64,000 nt of DNA from Streptomyces humi (GTDB lineage Bacteria > Actinomycetota > Actinomycetes > Streptomycetales > Streptomycetaceae). Both the position numbers and the translations under genes were made by a program. Positions within the stretch are counted from its first letter, which is position 1, and each line of letters opens with the position of its first letter. The stretch covers positions 1 to 64,000 of the forward strand of contig NZ_LBMU02000039.1 in assembly GCF_001005085.2 (NCBI RefSeq). Reading direction: 5' to 3'. Below, piece by piece: positions 16,594 through 25,005 of the stretch. Under the pieces are notes generated by a model that saw only the letters and a program-made list of their open reading frames with translations, was not told where the DNA came from and did not search any database.

Positions 16594-17153
16594 CGGATCA
16601 CGACCACCTTCACGCCGATCGTCGCGAACGTCCACATCGCGTCGCCGTCGGGGCGGGTCTCGCGGATACCGCCCGTCCTCACCGTCGGGTCGGGGGCCTC
16701 CGCGGTGCCGCGCCCGGTGGCGGCACTGAAGCCGATCGCCGAGCCGTCCTTCGTCGTCGCGAAGCGGACCACGTGTTCGATGGGCAGACCGTCCGTGCCC
16801 GTGACCGCCTTCGAGCGCGACGTCACCCAGTAGGTGCCCGGGATGGGGTCGATCGTGCCGGGGGTCACCTTGAAGGTACGTGCCAGGCGGCCCCGCTCGT
16901 CGACCAGCCAGACCCGGTCGTCGTCCACCGAGTACACCACCCGTTCACCCGTTCCGGAGCTGTTCGGGAGCGCGTCCGGACGACCGGGGTCCCGGGGCGC
17001 CCTGGACGCCGGTGCGCCGGGCGCGGGGCTCGCCGCCGAGCCGCTGCCCATACCGGGCGGTACGGTGGCCCAGGCCTGGTAGGCGAGGAGTCCGACCGTG
17101 CCGACGGCCGCCGCGGTCAGGCCTGCCACGATCGCCGAGCTGGTCCCTGCCAC
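16590..17153 (-). CDS. L,D-transpeptidase-like membrane protein lacking catalytic residues
   Basis: From GTG 17153 (GTG 17162 is an alternative) the product has 187 residues: an N-terminal membrane segment (IVAGLTAAAVGTVGLLAYQA), a Pro/Ser linker and a domain that reads like YkuD: VVYSVDDDRVWLVDERGRL, then PGTYWVTSRS, and finally TGGIRE followed after 15 residues by GVKVVVI. In active enzymes that last block is SHGCIR...GTPVVI; here His and Cys are Thr and Gly, and GFHG is GFSA. I infer a non-catalytic relative that may bind peptidoglycan. The gene lies between tsaE and tsaB on the opposite strand. Confidence 0.75.
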   Translation of the reverse strand: MAGTSSAIVAGLTAAAVGTVGLLAYQAWATVPPGMGSGSAASPAPGAPASRAPRDPGRPDALPNSSGTGERVVYSVDDDRVWLVDERGRLARTFKVTPGTIDPIPGTYWVTSRSKAVTGTDGLPIEHVVRFATTKDGSAIGFSAATGRGTAEAPDPTVRTGGIRETRPDGDAMWTFATIGVKVVVIR

Positions 17154-17289
17154 GTGCGCCACCTCTGCCTGGTCGGACGTCTCACCGGACGTCTCCTCGG
17201 ATGTCCCGCCGCATATGTCGTACTTCGTACCGACCGTAGCAGTCAGTGACCGTCCGTCCCCGACGGCCGTGCTCGCGGCGCCGGAGCCG

Positions 17290-17295
17290 TAGGCT
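17290..17295 (+). promoter_or_regulatory. -10 box of a predicted leaderless tsaB promoter
   Basis: TAGGCT with 6 bases (GTTCGC) before the tsaB GTG at 17302, the same box as at glmS and acpS. It would drive tsaB-rimI-tsaD and the following small gene as one leaderless operon. Confidence 0.5.
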
Positions 17296-17301
17296 GTTCG
17301 C

Positions 17302-17958
17302 GTGCTCTTGCTCGCTCTGGATACCGCCACCCCCGCCGTCACCGTCGCGCTGCACGACGGTACGGCCGTCATCGCCTCGTCGAGCCAGGTGGACGCGCGC
17401 CGGCACGGCGAGCTGCTGCTGCCGGCCGTCGACCGCGTCCTCGCCGAGGCCGGGGTCAAGCTGGACGCCGTGACCGCGATCGCCGTAGGCGTCGGGCCCG
17501 GCCCCTACACCGGCCTGCGGGTCGGTCTGATGACCGCCGACACCTTCGGGCTCGCGCTCGGGGTGCCCGTGCACGGCCTGTGCACGCTCGACGCCCTCGC
17601 CTACGCGGCCGACATCGGGAGCGGCCCGTTCGTCGTGGCCACCGACGCCCGCCGCAAGGAGGTCTACTGGGCGACGTACGCCGACTCGCGCACCCGGCTC
17701 ACCGAACCGGCCGTGGACCGGCCGGCGGACATCGCCGGGAAGGTCGCCGGGCTGCCCGCCGTCGGCGCGGGCGCGCTGCTCTACCCCGACACCTTCCCGG
17801 CCGTGCACGAACCCGAGCACGTCTCCGCCGCGGCCCTCGCCTCGCTGGCCGCCGAGAGGCTGGCCGCCGGCGAGGAACTGCCCGCGCCCCGGCCGCTGTA
17901 CCTGCGCCGGCCGGACGCCCAGGTGCCCAGGAACTACAAGGTGGTCACACCCAAGTGA
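17302..17958 (+). CDS. tsaB: tRNA threonylcarbamoyladenosine synthesis protein TsaB
   Basis: Protein of 218 residues, an ASKHA-fold partner of TsaD. It opens LLLALDTATPAVTVALHDG and has GVGPGPYTGLRVGLMTADTFGLAL (about residue 60), the most conserved segment of the family, and VVATDARRKEVYWATY. It ends one base into the rimI start (GTGA overlap), which couples translation. The position between tsaE and rimI-tsaD is the standard actinobacterial order. Confidence 0.94.
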   Translation: MLLLALDTATPAVTVALHDGTAVIASSSQVDARRHGELLLPAVDRVLAEAGVKLDAVTAIAVGVGPGPYTGLRVGLMTADTFGLALGVPVHGLCTLDALAYAADIGSGPFVVATDARRKEVYWATYADSRTRLTEPAVDRPADIAGKVAGLPAVGAGALLYPDTFPAVHEPEHVSAAALASLAAERLAAGEELPAPRPLYLRRPDAQVPRNYKVVTPK

Positions 17959-18494
17959 CCGCACAGCTGCGCGAGATGCGCTGGTGGGACATCGACCGGG
18001 TCCTGGAGCTCGAGAAGGACCTGTTCCCCGAGGACGCCTGGTCCCGGGGCATGTTCTGGTCCGAGCTGGCGCACGCGAGGGGACCGGAGGCGTCCCGGCG
18101 CTACGTGGTCGCCCTGGACGGCGACCGGATCGTCGGGTACGCCGGGCTGGCCGCCCAGGGCGGCGCGTCCGACAGCGGGGCCGCGGTGGGCGACGTCCAG
18201 ACCATCGCCGTCCGCCGTGACCAGTGGGGCACCGGGCTCGGCGGGGAGCTGCTCACCGAGCTGCTGCGGGCCGCCACCGCCTTCGAGTGCGCCGAGGTCA
18301 TGCTCGAGTGCCGGGTCGACAACATCCGCGCCCAGAAGCTCTACGAACGGTTCGGCTTCGAGCCCATCGGGTTCCGCCGCGGCTACTACCAGCCGGGGAA
18401 CGTGGACGCCCTGGTGATGCGGCTGACGACGAAACCCGACAGTGGCTCCGCCGGCGGACCCACCTCCGAACAAGGAACCGAGATCAATGGCTGA
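17955..18494 (+). CDS. rimI: Ribosomal protein S18 alanine N-acetyltransferase
   Basis: Protein of 179 residues, GNAT fold. It starts at the GTG that overlaps the tsaB stop. Key segments: LEKDLFPEDAWSRGMFWSEL, the acetyl-CoA loop VRRDQWGTGLGGELLTELL (R/Q-x-x-G-x-G/A), and ECRVDNIRAQKLYERFGFEPIGFRRGYY with the conserved N and Y of RimI. The last 20 residues are a Gly/Ser tail. It overlaps the tsaD start by 8 bases. In actinobacteria RimI may also modify other proteins, which is inference. Confidence 0.93.
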   Translation: MTAQLREMRWWDIDRVLELEKDLFPEDAWSRGMFWSELAHARGPEASRRYVVALDGDRIVGYAGLAAQGGASDSGAAVGDVQTIAVRRDQWGTGLGGELLTELLRAATAFECAEVMLECRVDNIRAQKLYERFGFEPIGFRRGYYQPGNVDALVMRLTTKPDSGSAGGPTSEQGTEING

Positions 18495-19575
18495 CGAACC
18501 CCTGGTCCTGGGGATCGAGACCTCCTGCGACGAGACCGGCGTCGGCATCGTCCGGGGCACCACCCTGCTGGCCGACGCCGTCGCCTCCTCCGTGGACGAG
18601 CACGCCCGTTTCGGCGGGGTCGTCCCCGAGGTGGCGTCCCGGGCGCACCTGGAGGCGATGGTCCCGACCATCGAGCGCGCCCTGAAGGACGCCGGGGTGA
18701 GCGCCCGGGACCTGGACGGCATCGCGGTCACGGCCGGCCCCGGCCTGGCCGGCGCGCTGCTGGTCGGCGTCTCGGCGGCGAAGGCGTACGCGTACGCGCT
18801 CGGCAAGCCGCTGTACGGAGTGAACCACCTCGCCTCCCACATCTGCGTCGACCAGCTGGAGCACGGCCCCCTCCCGGAGCCGACGATGGCCCTGCTGGTG
18901 TCCGGCGGCCACTCGTCCCTGCTGCTGTCCTCGGACATCACCTCGGACGTACGACCGCTCGGCGCGACCATCGACGACGCGGCCGGCGAGGCCTTCGACA
19001 AGATCGCCCGGGTGCTGAACCTGGGCTTCCCCGGGGGCCCGGTCATCGACCGCTACGCGAAGGAGGGCGACCCGGAGGCGATCGCCTTCCCGCGCGGCCT
19101 CACCGGACCCCGCGACCCGGCCTACGACTTCTCCTTCTCCGGCCTCAAGACGGCGGTGGCCCGCTGGATCGAGGCCAAGCGGGCGGCGGGCGAGGAGGTC
19201 CCCGTCCGTGACGTGTCCGCGTCCTTCCAGGAGGCGGTCGTGGACGTCCTGACCCGCAAGGCCGTGCGCGCCTGCCGGGACGAGGGCGTCGACCACCTGA
19301 TGATCGGCGGCGGTGTCGCCGCCAACTCCCGGCTGCGCGCGCTGGCGCAGGAGCGCTGCGAGGCCGCGGGCATCCGGCTGCGGGTGCCGCGTCCGAAGCT
19401 GTGCACGGACAACGGCGCGATGGTGGCCGCCCTCGGCGCCGAGATGGTCGCCCGCAACCGGGCCGCGTCGAGCTGGGACCTCTCCGCGGACAGCTCCCTG
19501 CCGGTGACGGACCCGCACGTCCCCGGCAACCACGACCACGTGCACGAGGTCAGCAAGGAGAACCTCTACTCGTGA
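18487..19575 (+). CDS. tsaD: tRNA N6-adenosine threonylcarbamoyltransferase
   Basis: Protein of 362 residues, the catalytic subunit that transfers the threonylcarbamoyl group to A37. It starts MADEPLVLGIETSCDETGVG; ATG 18487 follows AAGGAACC. The metal site is NHLASHICVD (HxxxH, about residue 113), with VSGGHSSLLL, IDDAAGEAFDKIAR and MIGGGVAANSRLRA, all universal. It is followed by a GTGA overlap with the 87-residue gene. groES-groEL lie 11 kb downstream here, whereas in mycobacteria they are adjacent. Confidence 0.97.
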   Translation: MADEPLVLGIETSCDETGVGIVRGTTLLADAVASSVDEHARFGGVVPEVASRAHLEAMVPTIERALKDAGVSARDLDGIAVTAGPGLAGALLVGVSAAKAYAYALGKPLYGVNHLASHICVDQLEHGPLPEPTMALLVSGGHSSLLLSSDITSDVRPLGATIDDAAGEAFDKIARVLNLGFPGGPVIDRYAKEGDPEAIAFPRGLTGPRDPAYDFSFSGLKTAVARWIEAKRAAGEEVPVRDVSASFQEAVVDVLTRKAVRACRDEGVDHLMIGGGVAANSRLRALAQERCEAAGIRLRVPRPKLCTDNGAMVAALGAEMVARNRAASSWDLSADSSLPVTDPHVPGNHDHVHEVSKENLYS

Positions 19576-19835
19576 GCGTCGCGCTGATGTGGGAGGCGCG
19601 GGCGGCCGAGGGCCGGGGTGCCGAACTCCTCACGTGGGCGCGGGCGCAGCGGCTCGCGCGGGAGCCGCTGCGCCGGGAGACCTTCCGTGCCCCGCAGGAC
19701 CGGGTCCTGGTGATCACGTGGTGGGAGGCGCCGTACCACGAACCGGACCTCCCCGAACTCCCGGACCCGCCGGACGGCCTACTGGCCCGCCCGGCCCACC
19801 GCTGGCGCTTCGAGCCGGTCGACCAGGGAGACTGA
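19572..19835 (+). CDS. Small conserved protein translationally coupled to tsaD
   Basis: The product has 87 residues from a GTG that shares GTGA with the tsaD stop. It begins VSVALMWEARAAEGRGAELL and contains VLVITWWEAP and a Pro-rich acidic tail (DLPELPDPPDG). The pattern W-E-A near the start plus a short strand is reminiscent of small dimeric alpha/beta-barrel (ABM-like) proteins, but I cannot name a family. The strict coupling suggests it is real and may act with the t6A genes. Confidence 0.7.
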   Translation: MSVALMWEARAAEGRGAELLTWARAQRLAREPLRRETFRAPQDRVLVITWWEAPYHEPDLPELPDPPDGLLARPAHRWRFEPVDQGD

Positions 19836-19871
19836 CGGCGGGCCGGTCGTCGGAAGGGAACCGTGACCGGC

Positions 19872-19989
19872 GGGGTGCGGTCGGCGGTGGGGTGTGGTCG
19901 GCGGTGGGGCGCCGTCGCCGGCGGGGTGCGGTCGCCGGTGGGGCGCCGTCACCGGTGGGGTGCGGTCGGCGGTGGGGTGCGGTCACTCC
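19872..19989. repeat. 17-bp tandem array, about seven copies
   Basis: Units of the form GGGGTGCGGTCGGCGGT are repeated in exact 17-base steps from 19872 (19872, 19889, 19906, 19923, 19940, 19957, 19974), with C/G exchanges in units 3-5. The last unit contains the stop codon of the GH3 gene. The array fills the space between convergent genes. Confidence 0.92.
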
Positions 19990-22280
19990 ACCTTCGTCTC
20001 GCACCGCAGCACCCGGTCCGGGCCCGGGCGCCGTACCGGGCCCGTCAGTCGCAGCCGCACCGTGGCCCGTGTCTCCGCGCTCGACGCCGCCACCCGCAGT
20101 TCCAGCGCCCCCGGCTCCACCACCCGTGCCCCGTCCCGGTCCGTGAACGCCGACAGGTCCGCGTGGAAGCGGAAGGTCACCCTTCTCGATTCGCCCGGAG
20201 CCAGCTCCACCCGCTGGTAGCCGATCAGCCGGACGTCCGGGCGGGTCACCGACGCCACCGGGTCGTGCAGGTACAGCTGCACGACCTCCGCGCCCGCCCG
20301 CTCGCCCGTGTTGCGGACCGTGACCGTCACGTCGTGGGAGCCGTCCGTGGCGATCTCGGCCGCCCCCGGGGACACCGGCTCCCACAAGAAGTCCGTGTAC
20401 GAGCGGCCGTGGCCGAACGGGTACAGCGGGGTCGGGTCCAGGTTGCTGACCTCGCCCGCCAGGCCCAGCGGGGGCTGGAGGTAGGTCCAGGGCTGGCCGC
20501 CGGGCACCCGCGGGACGCTCACCGGCAGCCGCCCCGACGGGTTGACGCGCCCCGACAGCAGGCCCGCGACCGCCGGACCGCCCTCCTCCCCGGGGAAGAA
20601 CGCCTGCACCACCGCGCCCAGCCGGCCGTGCCAGCGGCCCAGTGCGTACGGGCGCCCGGTGAGCAGGACCAGGACCACCGGCACGCCCGTCGTGAGCAGC
20701 GTGTCCAGCAGGTCGGCCTGGACGCCGGGCAGCGCGAGGTCCGTGACGTCGCAGCCCTCGCCCGACGTGCCCCGCCCGAACAGGCCTGCCCGGTCGCCCA
20801 GGACCGCCACGCACACGTCCGCCTCCGCGGCCCGGGCCACCGCCTCCTCGAAACCCGAGGTGTCCGGGTCCGAGACGTCGCAGCCCTCGGCGAACGTCAC
20901 CTTCGCGTCCGGGAGTTCGGAGCGCAGGGACTCCAGGACGGTGGGGATGGAGATGCCCGGGTCCACCTCGGGGTGGTGGGTCAGCACGTGCGACGGGAAG
21001 GAGTAGCAGCCGAGCATGGCCAGGGCGTCGGCGGCCCGGGGGCCCACCACGGCGATCCGGGTGTCGGAGGGCAGGGGGAGGACACCGTCCGGGTTGTCCA
21101 GGAGGACCACGGACTCCTCGGCCAGCCGGCGGGCCAGGGCGCGGTTGTCCGCCGAGTCGAGGTCGACCGGACCTTCCCGCGGAGGCTCCCAGTCCTCGTC
21201 CAGCAGGCCCAGCTCGCACTTCTGCCGCAGCACCCGGCGCGCCGCCCGGTCGACCAGCGCCTCCGGGACGGTGCCTTCCGCCACGGCCGCCACCAGCGGG
21301 CGGCCGTAGCACTTCAGGGTGGGCAGCTCCACGTCGATGCCCGCGGCGAGCGCCAGGTGCGCCGCCTCCGCCTCCGTGCCCGCCACCCGGTGCAGGGTCT
21401 GGAGGAAGCCGATGCCGAAGTAGTCGGCGACCACCGTGCCCTCGAACTCCCAGTCGGTGCGCAGGAGGTCGGTCAGCAGCCGCGGGTCGGCGGAGGCCGG
21501 GACGCCGTCGGTGTCGTTGTACGCGGCCATCACCGAGCGGGCCCCGCCCTCCCGCAGCGCCATCTCGAACGGGGGCAGGGTGATGTCCGCGAACTCCCGG
21601 ACACCGGCGCGGACCGGGGCCAGGTTGCGGGCGCCCGCGGAGGAGGCGTAACCGGCGAAGTGCTTGAGGGTGGCGACGATCCCGGCCGACTCCAGGCCCC
21701 GGACGTAGGCGGTGCCGATGGTGCCCACGAGGTACGGGTCCTCGCCGATGGTCTCCTCGACCCGCCCCCAGCGCGGATCGCGGACCACGTCCAGGACGGG
21801 GGCCAGGCCCTGGTGGACGCCGACCGAGCGGAGGTCCTCGCCGATGCGCCGGCCCAGCTCCTCGACCAGCGGCGGATCGAAGGCGGCGCCCCAGGCGAGC
21901 GGGACCGGATAGGCCGTCGCCTGCCAGGCCGTGAACCCGGCCAGGCACTCCTCGTGGGCGATCGCCGGGATGCCGAAGCGGCCCGCGGCGGTGATCCGGC
22001 GCTGGGCGCGGGCCAGTGCGCGCGCGCCCAGCGCCGGGGCCACCGGGGCGGTGCCGAAGGAACGGGTCAGCTGGCCGAGGCCGAGGGTGATCAGCTCGTT
22101 CCAGTCGTAGTCGGCGGTCATCTCGCGTTGCAGCGGGGCGACTCCGTCGCCGTCCGAGGCTGCGCCCACCCACACGCCGTAGAGCTGGGCGGTCTTCTCC
22201 TCCAGGGTCATCCGGGAGAGCAGGTCGTCGACGCGGGTGGCGACGGGCAGTGCGGGGTCTCGCCAAGGAGCGGTGGTCAT
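19983..22280 (-). CDS. GH3 glycoside hydrolase, probable beta-xylosidase
   Basis: Protein of 765 residues from ATG 22280 (GGGAG upstream); a longer in-frame start at 22343 would run through the operator region. It has no signal peptide, so it acts inside the cell on imported oligosaccharides. GH3 N-domain: MTLEEKTAQLYG, ALKHFAGYASSAG; nucleophile Asp in TVVADYFGIGF (about residue 263). GIDVELPTLKCYG resembles beta-xylosidases more than beta-glucosidases. The GH3 C-domain (VAVLGDRAGLFGRGTSGEG) and a fibronectin-like end follow. It diverges from a LacI regulator and sits next to a xylanase, which supports xylo-oligosaccharides as substrate. Confidence 0.9.
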   Translation of the reverse strand: MTTAPWRDPALPVATRVDDLLSRMTLEEKTAQLYGVWVGAASDGDGVAPLQREMTADYDWNELITLGLGQLTRSFGTAPVAPALGARALARAQRRITAAGRFGIPAIAHEECLAGFTAWQATAYPVPLAWGAAFDPPLVEELGRRIGEDLRSVGVHQGLAPVLDVVRDPRWGRVEETIGEDPYLVGTIGTAYVRGLESAGIVATLKHFAGYASSAGARNLAPVRAGVREFADITLPPFEMALREGGARSVMAAYNDTDGVPASADPRLLTDLLRTDWEFEGTVVADYFGIGFLQTLHRVAGTEAEAAHLALAAGIDVELPTLKCYGRPLVAAVAEGTVPEALVDRAARRVLRQKCELGLLDEDWEPPREGPVDLDSADNRALARRLAEESVVLLDNPDGVLPLPSDTRIAVVGPRAADALAMLGCYSFPSHVLTHHPEVDPGISIPTVLESLRSELPDAKVTFAEGCDVSDPDTSGFEEAVARAAEADVCVAVLGDRAGLFGRGTSGEGCDVTDLALPGVQADLLDTLLTTGVPVVLVLLTGRPYALGRWHGRLGAVVQAFFPGEEGGPAVAGLLSGRVNPSGRLPVSVPRVPGGQPWTYLQPPLGLAGEVSNLDPTPLYPFGHGRSYTDFLWEPVSPGAAEIATDGSHDVTVTVRNTGERAGAEVVQLYLHDPVASVTRPDVRLIGYQRVELAPGESRRVTFRFHADLSAFTDRDGARVVEPGALELRVAASSAETRATVRLRLTGPVRRPGPDRVLRCETKVE

Positions 22281-22324
22281 GAAACTCCCGTCTTCGCTTT
22301 CTGCGGGTTCTGCTGCGAACGCTG

Positions 22325-22356
22325 CGAATGTTTCGTACCACACACCGAATGTTCCG
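22325..22356. promoter_or_regulatory. Two operator-like boxes between GH3 and lacI-type genes
   Basis: CGAATGTTTCG at 22325-22335 and CGAATGTTCCG at 22346-22356, their starts exactly 21 bases (two helical turns) apart. A third box, CGAAACTTTCG, lies upstream of the xylanase. They are good candidates for binding by the adjacent LacI-family protein. Confidence 0.6.
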
Positions 22357-22402
22357 GGAACCTATGGCGTGCGCAGGTCTTCGTCAAGGGGGAGCGCAGG
22401 GA

Positions 22403-22408
22403 TACGAT
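22403..22408 (+). promoter_or_regulatory. -10 box of a predicted leaderless lacI-type gene
   Basis: TACGAT is 7 bases (CGCGGGC) before the ATG at 22416. Confidence 0.45.
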
Positions 22409-22415
22409 CGCGGGC

Positions 22416-23447
22416 ATGACGCCTTCGAAGCCCGCAGAAACGCAGACGGCGACGCTCGCCGAAATCGCCCGTGAGGCAGGCGTGTCCGCTCCGACTGTTT
22501 CGAAGGTCCTCAATGGACGTGCCGACGTCGCCCCGGCCACCCGCACCCGCGTCGAGGAACTGCTGCGGGCCTACGGCTACCGGCGGCGCCGCGCCGAGGC
22601 CTCCCGTTCCCCGCTGATCGACCTGGTCTTCCACGAACTGGAGAGCGCCTGGGCGATGGAGGTCATCCGAGGGGTGGAGAACGTGGCCCGGGACGCGGGT
22701 CTGAGTGTCGTCCTCTCCGAGTCCGCGGGGCGGCTGACCCCCGGGCGGACCTGGGCGGACCAGGTGGCGGCGCGTCGGCCGCACGGCGTGGTGCTGGTGC
22801 TGTCGGGGCTCGACGAGTCGCAGCGGGCGCTGCTGCTGAGCAGGTCGATCCCGTTCGTGGTGATGGACCCGGCGGGGGACCCCGGCCCGGACGTGCCGTC
22901 CATCGGCGCCACCAACTGGCAGGGCGGCCTGGCCGCCACCCGGCACCTCGTCGAGCTGGGGCACCGGCGCATCGGCGCCATCAGCGGACCGTCCCGGATG
23001 ATGTGCAGCCGGGCCCGCGTGGACGGCTACCGGGCCGCGCTGGAGACCGCCGGGCTCCCCGTCGACCAGGGGCTGATCAAGGCCGGCGACTTCCACCACG
23101 ACGCCGGCTACCGGCTCGGCCTGGAGCTGCTGCGCATGCCCGACCGGCCCACCGCGGTCTTCACCGGCAACGACCTCCAGGCCCTCGGGCTGTACGAGGC
23201 CGCGCGCGAGCTGGGGCTGCGCATCCCGGAGGACGTGAGCATCGTCGGGTTCGACGACCTGCCGGTGGCCCGCTGGGTGGGGCCGCCGCTGACGACCGTA
23301 CGGCAGCCGCTGACCGAGATGGCCGAGGCGGCGGCGCGGCTGGTGCTGGAGATGGGGCGCGTGGAGGAGGCCACCACGGCGACCCGGGTGGAGCTGGCCA
23401 CGAGTCTGGTGGTGCGGTCCAGCACGGCGGCCCCCGCGACGGGGTGA
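22416..23447 (+). CDS. LacI-family transcriptional regulator of xylan/xyloside use
   Basis: Protein of 343 residues. The helix-turn-helix is TLAEIAREAGVSAPTVSKVL (residues 13-32) with hinge VAPATRTRVEELLRAYGY. The effector domain is of periplasmic-binding-protein type (LIDLVFHELESAW, VVLVLSGLDE, GHRRIGAISGP, IVGFDDLPVARW). The ATG at 22416 lies 7 bases from a -10 box. Its place between a GH3 glycosidase and a GH10 xylanase and the matching CGAA-N3-TTCG boxes upstream of both suggest it represses both until a xylan sugar is present; this is inference. Confidence 0.88.
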   Translation: MTPSKPAETQTATLAEIAREAGVSAPTVSKVLNGRADVAPATRTRVEELLRAYGYRRRRAEASRSPLIDLVFHELESAWAMEVIRGVENVARDAGLSVVLSESAGRLTPGRTWADQVAARRPHGVVLVLSGLDESQRALLLSRSIPFVVMDPAGDPGPDVPSIGATNWQGGLAATRHLVELGHRRIGAISGPSRMMCSRARVDGYRAALETAGLPVDQGLIKAGDFHHDAGYRLGLELLRMPDRPTAVFTGNDLQALGLYEAARELGLRIPEDVSIVGFDDLPVARWVGPPLTTVRQPLTEMAEAAARLVLEMGRVEEATTATRVELATSLVVRSSTAAPATG

Positions 23448-23544
23448 CGCGGGCGCAGGGCGAGGCGGGCTTGGCCAGAAGTTGACGTATTGACGGGTGG
23501 TGCGGCCGCGCCCACACTCCTCCGAAGCCAATCGGTTGCACGAC

Positions 23545-23555
23545 CGAAACTTTCG
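23545..23555. promoter_or_regulatory. Operator-like palindrome in front of the xylanase
   Basis: CCGAAAcTTTCGG (23544-23556) is a perfect 13-bp palindrome; its core CGAAACTTTCG matches the boxes at 22325 and 22346. It touches the ribosome binding site GGAGG (23555-23559), so a bound repressor would block the promoter or early elongation. Confidence 0.65.
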
Positions 23556-23567
23556 GAGGCACCCGCG

Positions 23568-24911
23568 ATGAGATCTCTGAGACTCGGCTTACCCCTCGCC
23601 GCACTGTTCACCGGTGTGGCACTGCTCTTCACGGCTCCCACGGCGCACGCCGCCGACACCCCGCTGCGCGACCTCGCCGCGGCGCAGGGCAAGGTGATCG
23701 GCACCGCGGTGACCGGCTCCAAGCTCACCGGGACGTACGGCGACCTCGCCGGCGGCCAGTTCAGCTCGCTGACCCCCGGCAACGCCATGAAATGGGGGAC
23801 GGTCGAGCCCACCCAGGGCACCTTCAACTGGACCGAGGCCGACCAGATCGTCGCCTTCGCCCAGGCCCACGACCAGCAGGTGCGCGGCCACACCCTGGTC
23901 TGGCACAGCCAGAACCCCGGCTGGCTGACCAACGGCACCTGGACCTCGGCCCAGCTCGGCAGCCTGCTCCAGAACCACATCAGCACCGAGGTCGGCCGCT
24001 ACAAGGGCGAGATCGCCGCCTGGGACGTCGTCAACGAGCCCTTCAACGAGGACGGCAGCTACCGGTCGACGATCTGGTACAACGGCCTCGGCTCCGACTA
24101 CATCGCCAACGCCCTGACCTGGGCACACGCGGCGGACCCGGCCGCCAAGCTGTACATCAACGACTACAACGTCGAGGGCGTCAACGCGAAGAGCACCGCC
24201 CTGTACAACCTGGTGAAGTCCCTGAAGGCGGCGGGCGTCCCGATCGACGGGGTGGGTCTCCAGGCCCACCTGATCCTCGGCCAGGTCCCGGCCACCCTCC
24301 AGCAGAACATCCAGCGCTTCGCCGACCTGGGTGTCGACGTGGCGATCACCGAGCTGGACGTCCGGATGGCGCTGCCGTCCGACAGCACGAAACTCGCCCA
24401 GCAGAAGGCCGACTTCAAGTCGGTGGTGGCCGCGTGCGTCGCGGTGAGCCGGTGCGTCAACGTCACCGTGTGGGGCTTCACCGACTCCGACTCCTGGGTG
24501 GACAGCACCTTCCCGGGGTACGGGGCGGCGACGCCGTACGACGCGAACTACGCGCCGAAACCCGCGTACCACGGCATCGCGGAGGCGCTCGGCGGGACCA
24601 CGACGACACCGCCGACCGGCGCCTGCACCGCCGCCTACGCCGTGAGCAGCCAGTGGAACACCGGGTTCACCGGGCAGGTGACGATCTCGTGCTCCGGGGC
24701 CTCGCTGACGTCGTGGAAGGTGAACTGGACGTACGGCGCCGGACAGCAGATCACCCAGGCCTGGAACGCCACCTGCACCCAGTCGGGCGCGTCCGTGTCC
24801 TGCGCGAACGCCTCGTACAACGGCACGGTCGCGGACGGGAGTTCGGTGACCTTCGGGTTCAACGCGTCCTGGACCGGGAGCAATCCCGTGCCCACGGTGA
24901 CCCTTGGGTAA
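23568..24911 (+). CDS. Secreted GH10 endo-1,4-beta-xylanase with CBM2
   Basis: Protein of 447 residues: signal peptide (MRSLRLGLPLAALFTGVALL..., cleaved after AHA), GH10 barrel (about 32-345) and a C-terminal family 2 carbohydrate-binding module after a GGTTTTPPTG linker. Acid/base Glu is in WDVVNEPFNE, the nucleophile Glu in ITELDVRMAL; GHTLVWHSQNPGW and TVWGFTDSDSW line the cleft. The CBM has the typical paired cysteines (GACTAAY, TCTQSGASVSCAN) and surface Trp residues. ATG 23568 follows GGAGG. It hydrolyses xylan outside; the GH3 enzyme would finish the products. Confidence 0.95.
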   Translation: MRSLRLGLPLAALFTGVALLFTAPTAHAADTPLRDLAAAQGKVIGTAVTGSKLTGTYGDLAGGQFSSLTPGNAMKWGTVEPTQGTFNWTEADQIVAFAQAHDQQVRGHTLVWHSQNPGWLTNGTWTSAQLGSLLQNHISTEVGRYKGEIAAWDVVNEPFNEDGSYRSTIWYNGLGSDYIANALTWAHAADPAAKLYINDYNVEGVNAKSTALYNLVKSLKAAGVPIDGVGLQAHLILGQVPATLQQNIQRFADLGVDVAITELDVRMALPSDSTKLAQQKADFKSVVAACVAVSRCVNVTVWGFTDSDSWVDSTFPGYGAATPYDANYAPKPAYHGIAEALGGTTTTPPTGACTAAYAVSSQWNTGFTGQVTISCSGASLTSWKVNWTYGAGQQITQAWNATCTQSGASVSCANASYNGTVADGSSVTFGFNASWTGSNPVPTVTLG

Positions 24912-24992
24912 GCAGGGACTGAGAAGCGTGAGATTTTCCGAAGAAATCCCCTTCACCGCGCTTCCACTAACACTCCCCTAATAATTCGGACT

Positions 24993-24998
24993 TACGTT
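24993..24998 (+). promoter_or_regulatory. -10 box of a predicted leaderless LCP gene
   Basis: TACGTT, then CCTGCCC (7 bases) and the GTG at 25006. Confidence 0.4.
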
Positions 24999-25005
24999 CC
25001 TGCCC

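Noticed and set aside
19863..22415. Long 5' extension of the lacI-type frame
   Set aside because: This part is antisense to the GH3 gene; the helix-turn-helix and -10 box fix the start at 22416.
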